From Peribolospora baueri (Eukaryota > Basidiomycota > Peribolosporomycetes > Peribolosporales > Peribolosporaceae), in assembly GCA_029717555.1 (NCBI GenBank), contig JAMDHS010000013.1:186001-250000 (forward strand): 64,000 nt of DNA, read 5' to 3'. Below are positions 23,448-34,732 of the stretch, one piece after another (the stretch's first letter is position 1; the number at the start of each line of letters is the position of its first letter). Both the position numbers and the translations under genes were made by a program. The notes under the pieces are model-generated. The model saw only the letters and a program-made list of their open reading frames with translations, did no database searches and was not told the DNA's origin.

Positions 23448-24220
23448 ACGCTTCGCCCCTTCCCCGATCGGTCCGGTCCAACCTGCCTATATCGCGTCGC
23501 TCTTTCGTCTCGTCTCGTCTCGTCTCGTCTCTTATCTTATCTGTCTGTTGTAGTACAATGCCATCTGTCGTCCGCCGCGTCCCGTCCAATTCACTTCCTG
23601 CCAGTCTCTGTAGCCGGTATACAAACGAGGCTTTTCTCGGAATCGATCGACCGCCATGGCGATATGGTGGGCTTGAAGCCAGGCCAGGCCAGGCACAATC
23701 AATCCAAATCCAATCCAATCCGTCTTTTTCGGCCTTTGTTTTGGCCGGCGTCTGAATGAGAAGCGTTTTCGGGTTTAGATTTTGCTCAATCAAACGCCGG
23801 GTAACGCCGGCTTCTGAGACGGTTGCAAAGCGGGTTGGCGGGGTGGTCGTATGGATAGAGTTCGTGAGGGACAGGGAGGCGATGGCCACTCCTGACGCCC
23901 CGGCCTGCTCTGCTCGGACGAAGCCGACCTGGCTAGGAGCGAGGTGTCGGTGGACGCGGAGGAGACGGACGAAGGCGAAGGGGAAGGGGACGTGCGGGAC
24001 GAGGTTTGCTGGAGGTGGTCACGTGACTGGGGTGAGCCTGATTGGACGGCCGGAGGTAATCGGAGGTGAGCGAAGGAAATGAGTCGAAGAAAGCGGGAAG
24101 AGTCAGGTCGAAGCGAGTGCGGTGAGATAAAGACGAAACGTCGCCGACGTCGACCGCCTCACTCGCTCTCCATCCCCCTCCTCCTTCCTCCTCCGCCCGC
24201 TCCCTCTCCCCGTCAACGCC
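23448..24220. other. Intergenic: acetyltransferase 3' flank and SNZ1 promoter
   Basis: About 770 bases, no gene found. The SNZ1-proximal part contains a CACGTG palindrome and inverted CCAAT at 24018-24045 and a short pyrimidine tract just before the start. The 23511-23535 stretch is a short CTCGT tandem repeat. Confidence 0.45.
24018..24045. promoter_or_regulatory. GTCACGTGAC palindrome and inverted CCAAT upstream of SNZ1
   Basis: A perfect 10-base palindrome GTCACGTGAC lies at 24018-24027 and ATTGG at 24041-24045, about 180-200 bases upstream of SNZ1. This is the extended bHLH E-box with a HAP-type CCAAT in reverse orientation. Regulatory role inferred. Confidence 0.45.
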
Positions 24221-26073
24221 ATGTCTTCCGACGCCCCCAACGTCAACGCCAACCCCAACGCCGCCTCCGCCACGGCGCCCATGAGCCGCACGGCCACCGG
24301 CCAACCGAGCCTCAAGGCCGACTCGTCCAGCCTTGGTACCTTTACCGTCAAGAGCGGACTCGCTCAGATGCTCAAGGGCGGCGTCATCATGGTGCGTTGC
24401 GTTCTCTGTGTGGGCCGAGCACAAAGGGGCGTGCGAGAAAGAGAAAGAAAGAAGCGAGGTTGAGGGCGTCTGATCGGATCTGATCTGACATGGTCGCGTG
24501 CATCCCCCCCCCCTTCGCCGGCCTTCATCAGGACGTGGTCAATGCCGAGCAAGCTCGCATCGCCGAAGAGGCAGGTGCTTGCGCTGTCATGGTGAGCTTG
24601 CTTGCACAAACAAGCCCGGTCCGACGGCCCCCCACACCGCACCATCCAACCATCGCTGACGGCGACTTGTCGGTTTTCTGCCGCCTTCCAGGCCCTCGAG
24701 CGTATTCCCGCCGACATTCGTGCTGTGAGTCTCCCCTCCGTCTCTTTCTCTGCAGCTCAGCGGATCAGCGCTCATCTGTCGTCCCTTTCCGTACCCCCCT
24801 CTCTCTCTGTCACCAGGATGGTGGAGTGGCACGCATGTCCGACCCTAAGCTCGTCCAAGAGATCCAGGCGGCCACCACTCTGCCCGTCATGGCCAAGTGC
24901 CGGATCGGCCACTTTGTCGAGGCGCAGGTGGGTCGCCGATGAGTATATGAGCGATGCGGTTTCAGAATCGCCTCTCACCGTCGTCCGCCGCTCGTCGTTG
25001 GATTCGCTTCATGATCAACAGGTCCTTCAGGCCATCAAGGTCGACTACGTGAGTTTCCTTCTACCTCCATTTCCCCACCGCCTTCGCTAATTTCCCGCTC
25101 CCTCCTCTCCGTGCAGATCGACGAGTCGGAAGTGCTTACGCCCGCAGACGAGGCCCACCACATCAACAAGCATAGCTTCAAGGTGCCTTTCGTGTGCGGC
25201 TGCAAGAACCTCGGCGAGGCTTTGCGCAGGATCAGCGAGGGCGCGGCCATGATCCGAACCAGTGAGCGCCGCGATAAAATAAGGCCTTGAATGTGCGGGC
25301 GCATTTCCTAACTCGGCCCTTTCTTTCTCGTTCCCCTTGCGCTCGTCTCGGCCGTCTCGTCTTGCAGAGGGCGAAGCTGGAACGGGCAACGTCGTGGAGG
25401 CTGTCAAGCACCAGCGGACGGTGCAGGCGGAGATCCGCAAGGCGGCGAGCATGTCCGACGAGGAGCTCTATGCATTCGCCAAGGATATCCAGGTGCGTCC
25501 CTTGTCCCTCTCCGTCGGTTCGGGCGCTTTATGAGGCGCGCGATTGACTCGATCGCGTTGCTTCCCTTGTCGTGCGTGCTGTCATCCGTGATAGGCGCCG
25601 TTCCACCTCTTGAAAGAGGTCGCTCGCACGAAGCGTCTGCCGGTCGTCAACTTTGCTGCAGGAGGCATTGCCACCCCGTGTACGTTTTTCTTTGGGCACT
25701 TCACTCCGTGCGATCAGTCCGCTGATCATGAGACTCTGGTTTTCGGCTTGGGTCAGCTGACGCGGCCATGATGATGCAACTCGGCTCGGACGGCGTGTTC
25801 GTCGGGTCGGGCATCTTCAAGGGCGACAACCCGGCGGAGAGGGCAAAGGCGATCGTCCAGGCTGTGGCGCACTACAACAACCCGGAGATGATTGCAAAGG
25901 TGGGCGTCGCCGCCGCGGCCTTCGTATGGCATCCGTCGCGCTCGATTCGCCTGGGCTGACTTGTCCTCGTCCGTTTGCATTGACAGGTCTCCACGGGCAT
26001 CGGCGAGGCCATGGTCGGCTTGACGATGGACAAGAACCTTCCGGGCGGCAGGCTGGCCAACCGGGGCTGGTAA
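24221..26073 (+). CDS. SNZ1: Pyridoxal 5'-phosphate synthase, PdxS/Pdx1 subunit
   Basis: Builds PLP from ribose 5-phosphate, glyceraldehyde 3-phosphate and ammonia supplied by the Sno/Pdx2 glutaminase (not in this window). Ten exons: 24221-24391, 24532-24591, 24692-24724, 24817-24927, 25022-25048, 25117-25261, 25368-25492, 25595-25679, 25757-25899 and 25987-26073, giving 328 residues. Against Bacillus PdxS the offset is a constant 34, so the catalytic residues map to D58, K115 (in VMAKCRIGH) and K183 (in RTKGEAGTGN). All are present, as are [14 protein letters not shown] and [11 protein letters not shown]. Two exons are tiny (33 and 27 nt). Residues 1-40 are a low-complexity extension before the (beta/alpha)8 barrel. 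Confidence 0.97.
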
Positions 26074-26315
26074 AAGGAAGAAGAACCGGGAGGAAAGGCG
26101 ATGGAAAACGAGAAGAAGGAATCCCCGTCTCGCGTTCGACCCGTTTCGTTTTTCCGTTTCGTTCGTTTATCTGCTTTGGCTGTGTGCAATCCATCCGGAG
26201 GTCGTGCTGCGTCGCATCGCGACGTGTCGTTCGCAGACGTTTGCGCTTTCTCTCCCTTCTTGGTCCCGGGCGAATCTAGAGATTTCATGCGCGAGAAAGG
26301 GGATAGCCGCTTCTT

Positions 26316-26809
26316 TCATTTGCTCCCCTCCCTATCCATGGCCTCCTTGACCTTTCGCTCCACAACGGTCGGTAAGGGACAACTGGGCGTCTTTGCCTCT
26401 CGACCGCGCGTGGCGTAGAAGGAGGAGCAGCAGCGGTAGAGGTTGTCGATGAGGGATTGACACTTTTCTTGTTGGTAGGCGTTGCGTTGGATGCATGATT
26501 GGATCGCGCACGCTTCTGCTGAGGCGGGGGTGCATCCAATCCAAGCAGTCAGTCAGTCAGTCAGTCAGTCAGTCCGCGCGGAGGGAAGGAAAAGCCTGCG
26601 CTCGTCGTTTCGCCTCGCCCGGGTTTGTTTTGAACTGACTGGCCGAAAGTGAAGTGAAGTGAAGTGACTGACCTGCGTGGCACGGCTGTTCTTCGTCCAC
26701 CTGTGGTGCGACGAACCGTCGTCGTCGTCACGGGCGCCGATTCCGAACCGAACTGATCCGTCAGCGAGAGTTGTACTAGGGACGGGGGGAGCTAGGCACT
26801 CACGGGCAT
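26316..26809 (-). CDS. CMC4: Cmc4-like twin cysteine-motif mitochondrial protein
   Basis: Small mitochondrial intermembrane-space protein of the CX9C family, imported through Mia40-type oxidative folding; exact role poorly known. Three exons, 26809-26804, 26700-26673 and 26518-26316, sum to 78 residues in phase. The first exon encodes only Met-Pro. Residues EQPCHAAEACAIQSC, EKCQSLIDNLYRCCSSFYATRG and SCPLPTVVERKVKEAM align block by block with yeast Cmc4 as I recall it, including the paired CC and the SCPLP end. Donors are GTGAGT and GTCAGT. The second intron carries a seven-unit AGTC repeat. It is convergent with SNZ1. Its total coding length is below usual single-ORF size cut-offs, so it is easily missed. 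Confidence 0.88.
26547..26574. repeat. (AGTC)7 microsatellite in CMC4 intron 2
   Basis: Seven perfect AGTC units, with a nearby GAAGT repeat at about 26649-26667, both inside the second CMC4 intron. Confidence 0.95.
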
Positions 26810-27437
26810 GTTGTCGTGAGGATTTTTTTCACAATCACGGCCGAAGGGCGAGTTGAGGTGAGAGAGAGGAGAGCGCGGACCGGGCGGCTGGTTCCGCTTC
26901 GACGTCGTCGTCGTCGTGGACGATGATGGATGGATGGAAGATGATTCTGTCGATCACACACGCGACGAAAGCTGTTTCTGTGACGGACGGAGTCTAGCTA
27001 CGACGCCAAGCGCCGCTTCTCGTCGTCGGAGACGATCGCCGCTGGCATCATCTGGTCGATGGGAGAGGGAGGGTGTGGGAGGCAAGGAGGGAAAACGAGG
27101 GGACCAACGGACGATCTAAATTGGGCACGTCGCAGATATAGATTCGATCGTGACGGATGGACTGGACTGACTGGACGACGTCGTACAACTGGAAGACCTT
27201 CGTTGGCGGAGGAGGCCAAGTTTTCTCGTCGTCATCGCCGTCATCTTTGTCTTTGTCTTTATCTTCGCCGTCGTCTTCGTCTTCTTCGTCGCCCTCGCCG
27301 TCGACAACGTCCACAAACCCACTCCCTAGCCAGTCCGCTACGCCCACCTAGTCCACGCCGTGTCGCATACACCGCACCGTCCGCCGCTCCCTTTACACTC
27401 TCCCGCTGTCGTACACATCCCTCAGTGTCGTGCCGCC
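26810..27437. promoter_or_regulatory. Divergent promoter region CMC4 / secreted protein gene
   Basis: About 630 bases between divergent starts. It holds short CGTCGT runs and a CT-rich stretch at about 27230-27430 before the secreted-protein start. No gene or clear binding-site array recognised. Confidence 0.4.
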
Positions 27438-28878
27438 ATGGTCTTCTTCTCCCCCTCCGCCGCCCTCGCCCTTCTCGCTTCCTCCCTCCTCTCTTCTTCT
27501 CCCGCCGTCCGAGCCGCGACCGCCGCACCCCCCGCCGCGGGCTACTTCTCCCCCTTGGCCAACGGAGGCGGCATGTATACCGTGAGTCGAGTCGCCTCGC
27601 CCACCAAGCCCACCAGATCATGGACGACCGACTTCGCACGTCACTGAGGGGCCCCCTGACGTCGCCATCCGTGTTCCCCGTCCCACCAGCTAATCCCCGG
27701 CCTCCCCGGCCAGGGCGAACCGCTAAACGTAATCGTCAGCGCAAAGTCGGACCCGCAAGTGCTCACCTCGACCGGCTTCCTCAACTACATGCAGTCCATT
27801 CAGTTTTCTACTGATTGTCTCGGCCTCGTGAGCCTTTCTTTCTATGCCCCTCGCCGTCCCGCTGCGGCCCGCCTTGGCACCCCGCTTGACGCGTCCGCAC
27901 GCGTCGTTAAATCGTCGAGCAGCGTCGAAGAGGACCCTTGACCGGCCCGGCTGGAAGCATTTTATGGTGCCCGCCGGCATGAGCGCTCGTTGCTGGTCGG
28001 TCGCTAACGCGTGGCCGTCGATGACGCGTTTCCACCTCCAGCATAACGGCACCATCCAGAGCGCCAACCTCGGCGACGGCCAAGGCAGCGGTGAGTACGG
28101 GCGCGCCGTATATACACCTCTCTTGTAGACGAGGCTGACGGAGGTCGATCGACGTTCGAACGCAGTGCCCCAGGTTCAGGTGCTGCGATACGACTATGGC
28201 AAGTGAGTGTCACCTCGTTGCTTGACCGTGTGTTCGTACCGTCGAGTGAACAAACCGGCCTCCCTTCCCAGCGCTGCCATCGGCACCTGCCAAGAGTCAG
28301 CGCGCGGCGGTAATCATCTTCGCTACTGGTTCCAGAACGGCACGGCGGCCAACTCTGGAGCCATCTTCCTTGCCACCTCTGTCGAAGAACCGGCGGCCGA
28401 GGGCCATATGATCGTGCCGGACGGGTACAACGCCGGACGGGACTGGCTTGTGGGCAACGCGACGGCGAGCAACGGCACGACGGCCAACGGGTACGTCTAC
28501 CACACGACCAGCCAAATCGTCCCTGGCTTGTTGCAGGCCACGAGCGACAACGTGAACCATGCTACGCAGGTCGGCGTCAATGGCCAGCCTGCCGTCGATG
28601 GCCACGTCGCCGTGCTCACGGTCACCGTTTCCAAGAATGGCTCTGTGTGAGTAACAGCGCACCACGGCGATCGCCGATGGAGACGGACGTTCAGATCGTC
28701 TGGACGTCCCACGTTAACACCACCTCGCATCACCCTACTCTCGCGCAGCGCCGCCACCGCCTCGAGCTCCTCCTCGACGCCCGCCGCCGCTCTCGTCTCG
28801 AGCCAGCGCTCCGTCCTTGTGGCCTTCCTGGCACTGCTCCTCGGCGGCGCGCTCGGGTGGTCCGCGTGGGTTCTCTAG
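27438..28878 (+). CDS. Secreted, probably GPI-anchored protein of unknown function
   Basis: Exons 27438-27581, 27690-27827, 28042-28090, 28166-28202, 28272-28646 and 28749-28878 give 290 residues. Residues 1 to about 26 are a classic signal peptide (hydrophobic Ala/Leu/Ser core ending near VRA-A). The C-terminus is a Ser/Ala-rich stretch followed by a hydrophobic tail (SVLVAFLALLLGG) and no basic end, as in GPI-anchor signals. The mature part contains LNYMQSIQFSTDCLGL, RYDYGNAAIGTCQES, GGNHLRYWFQNGTAANSGA, HMIVPDGYNAGRDWLVGNA and VDGHVAVLTVT. It has two Cys and several N-glycosylation sequons. I recall similar secreted proteins in many basidiomycetes with no assigned activity. Likely cell wall or surface. 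Confidence 0.85.
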
Positions 28879-30139
28879 ACCGACCGGTCGGTCATCCTTC
28901 AGCGTTTCGTCGTTCTCGACCGTTCGATGCGGCCGCGCTCGGTGGATAGATGGGAGGGTGGACATGGACGCGCCGCGGGACGGGTGAACGCTCCTTTCTC
29001 TCTCTTCTCATTCCCTTTCATCGTCAATTCGGACACTCTCCTTCCTTCACTGTACCGCTCAAAACGTGCGTGATCGGCGCGCCGCCGCCGCCTTCATCGC
29101 CTTTCTGTCCCAACCTACCTGTATCATCCCTCCCGTTGAAACACAGACGTGGCCTTTTTTCTCGTCCTTACGAAGTGGCTGGAGAGCGGCTGGATGATGG
29201 GATGTGATCTCAGTGACTGAGCCTTGGGCGGAGATCCATGTGTTTCGCAGCGGGCCGGCTGGGCAGGATCAAGCTTGGCTTGCGGAGACGTCGGAAGGTC
29301 TCGGAAGCATGTGTCCGTCGTCCTGCGTCCCTCGTCGGGCACCTAATAACCCAGCGCCGGCTTATCTCCGCGCCGCGGGCGAGAAGAGGGACGGAAATTG
29401 TATTCTTTCTTTCTCTTTCTTGTCCTTGTTTTTGAATCCGTCTTGCGATTAGATCGGATGGATTGTGATGGAACGGATTGCGCGATCGCATATGGATGCC
29501 ATCCGGTTCAATTCGGTGCGGTGCGTTGCGGTGCGGTGCGGTGAGATGAGATGAGATGAGATGAGATGCGTCGTGAAAGCCAGCTCCCAACCTGCCTCTG
29601 CCTGGCTCATCGGTCGTCGTGTCTGTGCGGAGGGAGGTCTGTGATCGTGACAGCGGGCGGATGGAGCGTGATAGCGAAAGCGGACAAGGCTTGGCTTGTG
29701 GCCGGTTAGCGTCAGCGTCACCATCAACGACCACGATCACGCACGCGGTGGAGATGAGACGGAGATGAGATGTCCGATAACGAGCGAACAAGGCACAGCT
29801 CCATCTATCCGTCCGCCGTTAGAAGAGAGGAAGCAAACGACACCTTCGGCCGGACTCATCTGTCCTCACCTGCTCACCTGTTCTGTCCTCGCTGCTCGTC
29901 GGAAGAGGATTCTGAGGGGAACGGAATGATTTAAGAAACAGACAGGTCTCTGCCTGCCCGTGTCAGCTCGCCCTCCCTCTGCCCGCCTTCCTTCCCTCCT
30001 TCCTAGACACAGGCCAAGAAAAAAAAAAGCAAGAGGCAAAAAGCAAAAGGCAGACGGACCGACGTTCCCAGTCCTCCAATCCTCCACACTCCACTCCACT
30101 CCACTTCTCTCCACTCCACTCCAGCTCACCCCCATCGCG
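28879..30139. other. Intergenic region, about 1.26 kb
   Basis: No conserved protein or RNA recognised on either strand. Contains a GAGAT tandem repeat at about 29541-29567 preceded by GCGGT units, and a CCACT-rich run at 30085-30125 just before the next start. Confidence 0.45.
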
Positions 30140-31266
30140 ATGCGCCCCTCCACTCGCTTCCTCTCCCCCCTCCTCCGCCCCGCCTCCACCTCCACCCTTC
30201 CCCTCTCCCGTCCCTCCTTCTTCTCTCCCCTTTCTTCCACCACCTCTTCGCCCTCTTCCCTTGCCCTCGCCCACCGTCGTCCAACCGCCGCTCCCGTCGC
30301 AATGGCCTCGCGCACCCTCGCCACCAGCGCCTCCACCCCGCCCTTCCCCACCGCCGCCGCCGCCGGCCCAGGCGGCGCCCCGTCCTGGGCTGAGCCGCTC
30401 GCCGACGCGACGCCGGAGCAACTCGGCCTCCATAGGTACATCGTCCTCGCCCTCGACCACACCGACGCCGCCTCTCAGCAGCGCAGGTACGCCGTGAGGG
30501 AGCAGCATCTCCTCGGCGCCAGGGACGGCAAGAAGGTCGGCAGGATCAGTGAGTCGTTCGCGATGAGCCGAGTCGAGCCGTGAACGGGAAGAAAGAAAGA
30601 AAGAAAGAAAGAAAGGGGCGCTCACACACGCCGTCGCCTCCCATCTCGCAACAGCACTCGGAGGCGCACTCCTCTCCTCTGACCCTGCCACCGCCACGGC
30701 GGACAACGAGCCCAAGCGCATCGGCTCTTTGATCATCGCTTACGGCAAGGTGAGCAAGCGAACGAGCGAACAAGTTAGGCCGGCGGTTCGTTCGTTCGGT
30801 CACTCGGCAGACGACGAACCAACGTTGACCCCCGTCGTTCGCTCTCTCTCTCTCTCTCTTCTTGACAGGACATTGACGACGTCCGCGCTCGCGTCGCCCA
30901 AGACCCGTGAGCGCTCCACCCACACGTCCACCCATCCGCACCATACGTCTTCCGTCCCACTGACGCTAGCTTCTTTTCTTCCCCACCTCTTGGCCTCGCC
31001 CTACGTAGCTATGTTACCGGCAACGTGAGTTTTCCCGTCTTAGCGTCTTGCGTCCTGCCCGAATCGCCTTCCTCACTCCACCCCTCTCGTCCATGCGCTG
31101 AATCGAACAGGTTTGGGACCCCTCCACGCTGCAAATCCTTCCCTTCCTCGAGGCCTCCCTCGGCCCTGACTCTTCCGCTACCGCGCCCACGCCCTCCGCT
31201 TCCGCTTCCGCCGACAAGGTCACCCTCGCTCAGCTCAGGGCTACGCCCGGTCACACTTTGACTTGA
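30140..31266 (+). CDS. YCII-domain protein with probable mitochondrial presequence
   Basis: Exons 30140-30548, 30655-30749, 30869-30906, 31009-31024 and 31111-31266 give 237 residues. The first about 70 residues are Ser/Arg/Pro-rich without acidic residues, as in a mitochondrial targeting peptide; a second Met (MASRTLATSAS) could start a shorter form. The domain itself runs from about residue 98: HRYIVLALDHTDAASQQRR, REQHLLGA, KRIGSLIIAYGKDIDDVRARVAQDPYV and VWDPSTLQILPF. This is the YCII (YciI-like) ferredoxin-like fold with its conserved R..H..H/Y pattern. Function in fungi is unknown. The fourth exon is only 16 nt but needed for DPYVTGNVWD. Confidence 0.86.
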
Positions 31267-32424
31267 AAGAAACGTCGGCAGCCGTCCCTCGCGGAGGGTT
31301 CGACCTCTGCTCGTCTCCGCTCGGCCCGCCTTCGGCTCACGGCTCAAGTTTGCGGCGCCAGCTGAGGGTAGGTCGTTGGGGCGGGATCGTCTGACGGAAG
31401 GGCGTGTGTAGGGTCGACGTCGGGTCGGGAGAGCGGATCTCGTGCTGGAGGACAGCGGCGACCTGGGGAGAAAGAATGCCCAAGACAGAGAGCCATACAT
31501 TTCTGGGCGGGGCGGGCGGACGCGGGGCGGACGCGGACACCCACAACAAGATCAAGATTCGAGCGACCCATTTTTGCGACTCAACCTCGTCTCCGAAATC
31601 TGATTTTCGAACGCCCCTCGAGCGTTTCTCACGCCCGTGACCACTTCTACACGCCCGTCGTCGTCGCTCTTGACAGCTCCTCTTGCCTCGATGCGTACGC
31701 TCCGCGTGCCGACGACGTCCGCAGTTCTCCACTCTCCACGGGATTCAAAGCGTCCCCGCACCCCCCGCCCCCCACGGTCCTTGTAGATTCTTTCGAGTAC
31801 CACCCCCTCGTCCCTCGGTCCCCCCTCGCCCGATCACGCGCACTGTCCATTCCCGTTTCTCCCTCTGCTGCTCCTGTACCCTGTCTCTTCTTGTCAACGC
31901 CCCTGAAGGTCGAGGTCCCCTCCCCTCCCCTTCGACGGCATTGGAAATCGGGTCCTCTCTCACGTTGACGATTCACTTCACGTACGTCGTGTCGTACCTT
32001 TGCTTGTCGCGACTGTGCTGGACCAGGATCCGATCCGATCCGCGTGACGCGCTCGCTTGCTCCTCCTCCTTCTGCACTCGAGATTCTTCGTCTGAATGGT
32101 CTGAATGGATATATCTGTAAGAAGGGCATGGCCATCGACGAGAAAATTTTGGACCGCGTGCCACGCTTCCGCCGACCATGGATCGTCCACGCACGGTATC
32201 AGGGACCGTCGGTGGACCGTCAGCAACCGCACGGTTTTGTTCGTCCTTATGTACATACATACACGATGCGTGTACATGGACACGATACGTGCACATGATG
32301 AGCGAGGAAGACGGCGTTAGGCGGACGTGCCGCTCGACCAGGCCACTCCGATCTTCCCGTTCCAGGTGTTAGTCGAGCTCATTGGCGACCAGACCAGGCT
32401 GAGCTTCCCAACACCATCCTCAAA
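31267..32424. other. Intergenic region, about 1.16 kb
   Basis: Presumed 3' flank of the YCII gene and promoter of dihydroorotate dehydrogenase. Open frames on both strands (for example minus 31973-32296) show no domain and no splice-consistent extension. No RNA gene recognised. Confidence 0.45.
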
Positions 32425-34732
32425 ATGGCCTCACCAGCGAGGTCGTTGCTCGCCTCGTCGCGGGCAATGGCCTTTCGTCCGCACACGCCCTTCATCCGGA
32501 ACGCTCTTCGCGTCTCCCACCCGCCCTCCACGTCCCCCTCCGCGGCGCTCGCTCGAACCCTCTTCACTCGTCGCAAGACTCCACCCTCCCGCGCGCGCAA
32601 CTTGATCGTCTCCTCCCTCCTTCTCGTCGGCGGCGGACTCTTCGCCGTATACTACCTTGACTCACGCTCGGCGCTCCATCGCTACATCGTCATGCCCGTT
32701 CTCCTCCGCACCACGGATCCCGAGACGGCTCACCGATTCGCGATCGACGTGCTCAAGACCGGCTTGGCCCCCAGGGATATGGTGGCTGACAGTGAGCTCC
32801 TGAGGACGGAGGTATGTCTTTCGTTGGCATCCTTGCTCTCCCATCGCTCTTTCTCTCTCCTCGTTCCCTTTCGCTGACCGATCCTTGTCATCTTTCCCCG
32901 TCCCCCTCCTTTTTTTCGTCGCGCGCGTCTTCGTCTTGAAACACCGTTCGTAGGTGTTTGGCAGGACATTCAACAACCCTCTAGGCCTCGCTGCCGGCTT
33001 TGATAAGCAAGCCGAGGCCATCGATGCTTTGTTTGATCTCGGCTTTGGACTCGTCGAGGTCGGCAGCGTGACGCCCGAGCCGCAGGTGAGCGCGCGCCGA
33101 GCACGACGATCGCAAACAAGTTTTTGTGCATCGGCTCTGACTCTGACGCCGTCCTTTCCTCTCGTTCTCCGCCTCTCGTTCTCCGTTAGCCTGGAAACCC
33201 TTTGCCCCGCTACTTCCGCTTGCCCGAGGATGAGGCGGTGATTAATCGGTACGGATTCAACTCGGAAGGACATCGCACCATCATGTCCCGACTGCGCGAC
33301 CGCGTCCGACGCTTCCTTCTTCACCACTCACCGGCCGCCTCGATTACCCTCTCCGGTAAACCTTCTGATCTCGAGAAGGCCTTGACTCCCTTCGGAGAGC
33401 CGGCGACTACGGACATGCCACATCTTTTGGCTCGCAACCCTGAAGGTGCGCAGCTCACCGACGCCCTCGGCGTGCCTCGCTCGCTCCGGCCCGGTCGGGT
33501 CCTCGCGGTTAACCTGGGAAAGAACAAGACGTCGCCCGAGGACGGAGTGGAGGACTATGTCCGAGGCGTGCGCGCTCTGGGACCATACGCGGATTTGGTG
33601 GTGATCAACATCTCCTCGCCGAACACGCCCGGTCTTCGAAGGTTGCAGCGGAGGGACTTGCTGGAGCAATTGCTGACGAGCGTCGTCGCGACCAGGGACA
33701 CGCTGGCCGAGCCCAAACCGCCTCTGCTCGTCAAGGTCGCTCCTGACATGTCCGAGACCGAGCTGGAGGATGTCGCCAGTGCTGTTCTGTCCACCAAGGC
33801 CGATGGCATCATCGTCAGCAACACCACCGTTTCCAGGCCCGGGACCCTCAATTCGAGTGAGCAAGTCTCGCGCTCGGCGGTCGTTTAAAGCGTTCGCTCA
33901 CCCGCGCCATGCACTCTTGTCCATTTCCTCTTCCACTCCAGCGGACCATGTCGCGCAAACCGGCGGCCTGTCCGGCCCTCCGCTCAAGCCCCTTTCTCTC
34001 CAAGCCCTTTCCCACTTGCACCGCGTGACCGGCGGCCGAGTACCGCTCATCGGCTGCGGCGGCATTTCGACGGGCGAGGACGCGCTGGACTACGCACGCG
34101 CGGGAGCGAGCCTCGTGGAGATCTACACCAGCTTTGGCTATGGCGGAGTGGGTGTGCCAAGGCGGATCAAGGACGAGATCGTGGACGCGCTCAAGAAGGA
34201 GGGCAAGAGCTGGACGGAGATTGTAGGCGATCGGGCCAGGTCGATCGAGTCGGTGCGACTGGACGATCGGCTCGAGGACGCCGGTTCGGGCTTGCCCCAA
34301 GGAGACCCCGGTCTCTTGCCCACGACGGAGAAGCAGTTTGACCAGGCGGTGAAGGGCGTCAAGGCCGAGTTGGACGACCTGCGCGCCGCGCTGTCCCGGC
34401 CCGAGTCGACGCCGTCCTACTCCACTTTCCAACCGGACGAAGACGACGACTTGCTCGCGCGGGTGCACGCGGCGCTCGCAATGCCCGAAGCTTCCAACTA
34501 CACGCGATCGCCGGAAAACATCGAGACGACGGTTCAGGATCCCTCGCCTGCGCCCGCCGTCGTCGCTCTCGAGAGCGCCATCCCCTCCGCGGTCGTTTCC
34601 TCTGGCGAACCTACCGATCCTATGGCGCCGCCGACAGCGTCGACGCAGAAGGACGCGGGAGCGGGCGACGGGAAAGGAAAGGAGCCGACTGCGGAGGAGC
34701 TAGCGAATGTCGACAGTCAGAGGCTGGTGTGA
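32425..34732 (+). CDS. URA9: Dihydroorotate dehydrogenase, class 2 (mitochondrial, quinone-linked)
   Basis: Oxidises dihydroorotate to orotate in pyrimidine synthesis, passing electrons to ubiquinone at the inner membrane. Exons 32425-32811, 32954-33085, 33190-33856 and 33942-34732 give 658 residues. A basic presequence is followed by one membrane helix ([19 protein letters not shown]). Then come the class-2 tunnel segment, [54 protein letters not shown], the catalytic serine motif [11 protein letters not shown] (about S316), [25 protein letters not shown] and [22 protein letters not shown]. Between FNSEGH and NLGKNK is a long insert. After the core, about 164 extra residues (Asp/Pro/Ala-rich, coding 34238-34732) have no recognised domain. 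The symbol follows Lachancea usage. Confidence 0.94.

Noticed and set aside
22792-23889. 365-codon minus-strand open frame
   Set aside because: Antisense to the carnitine acetyltransferase end and its flank; no domain.
26285-26539. 84-codon minus-strand frame, apparent small gene
   Set aside because: Out-of-phase shadow of the CMC4 third exon, which has the conserved cysteines.
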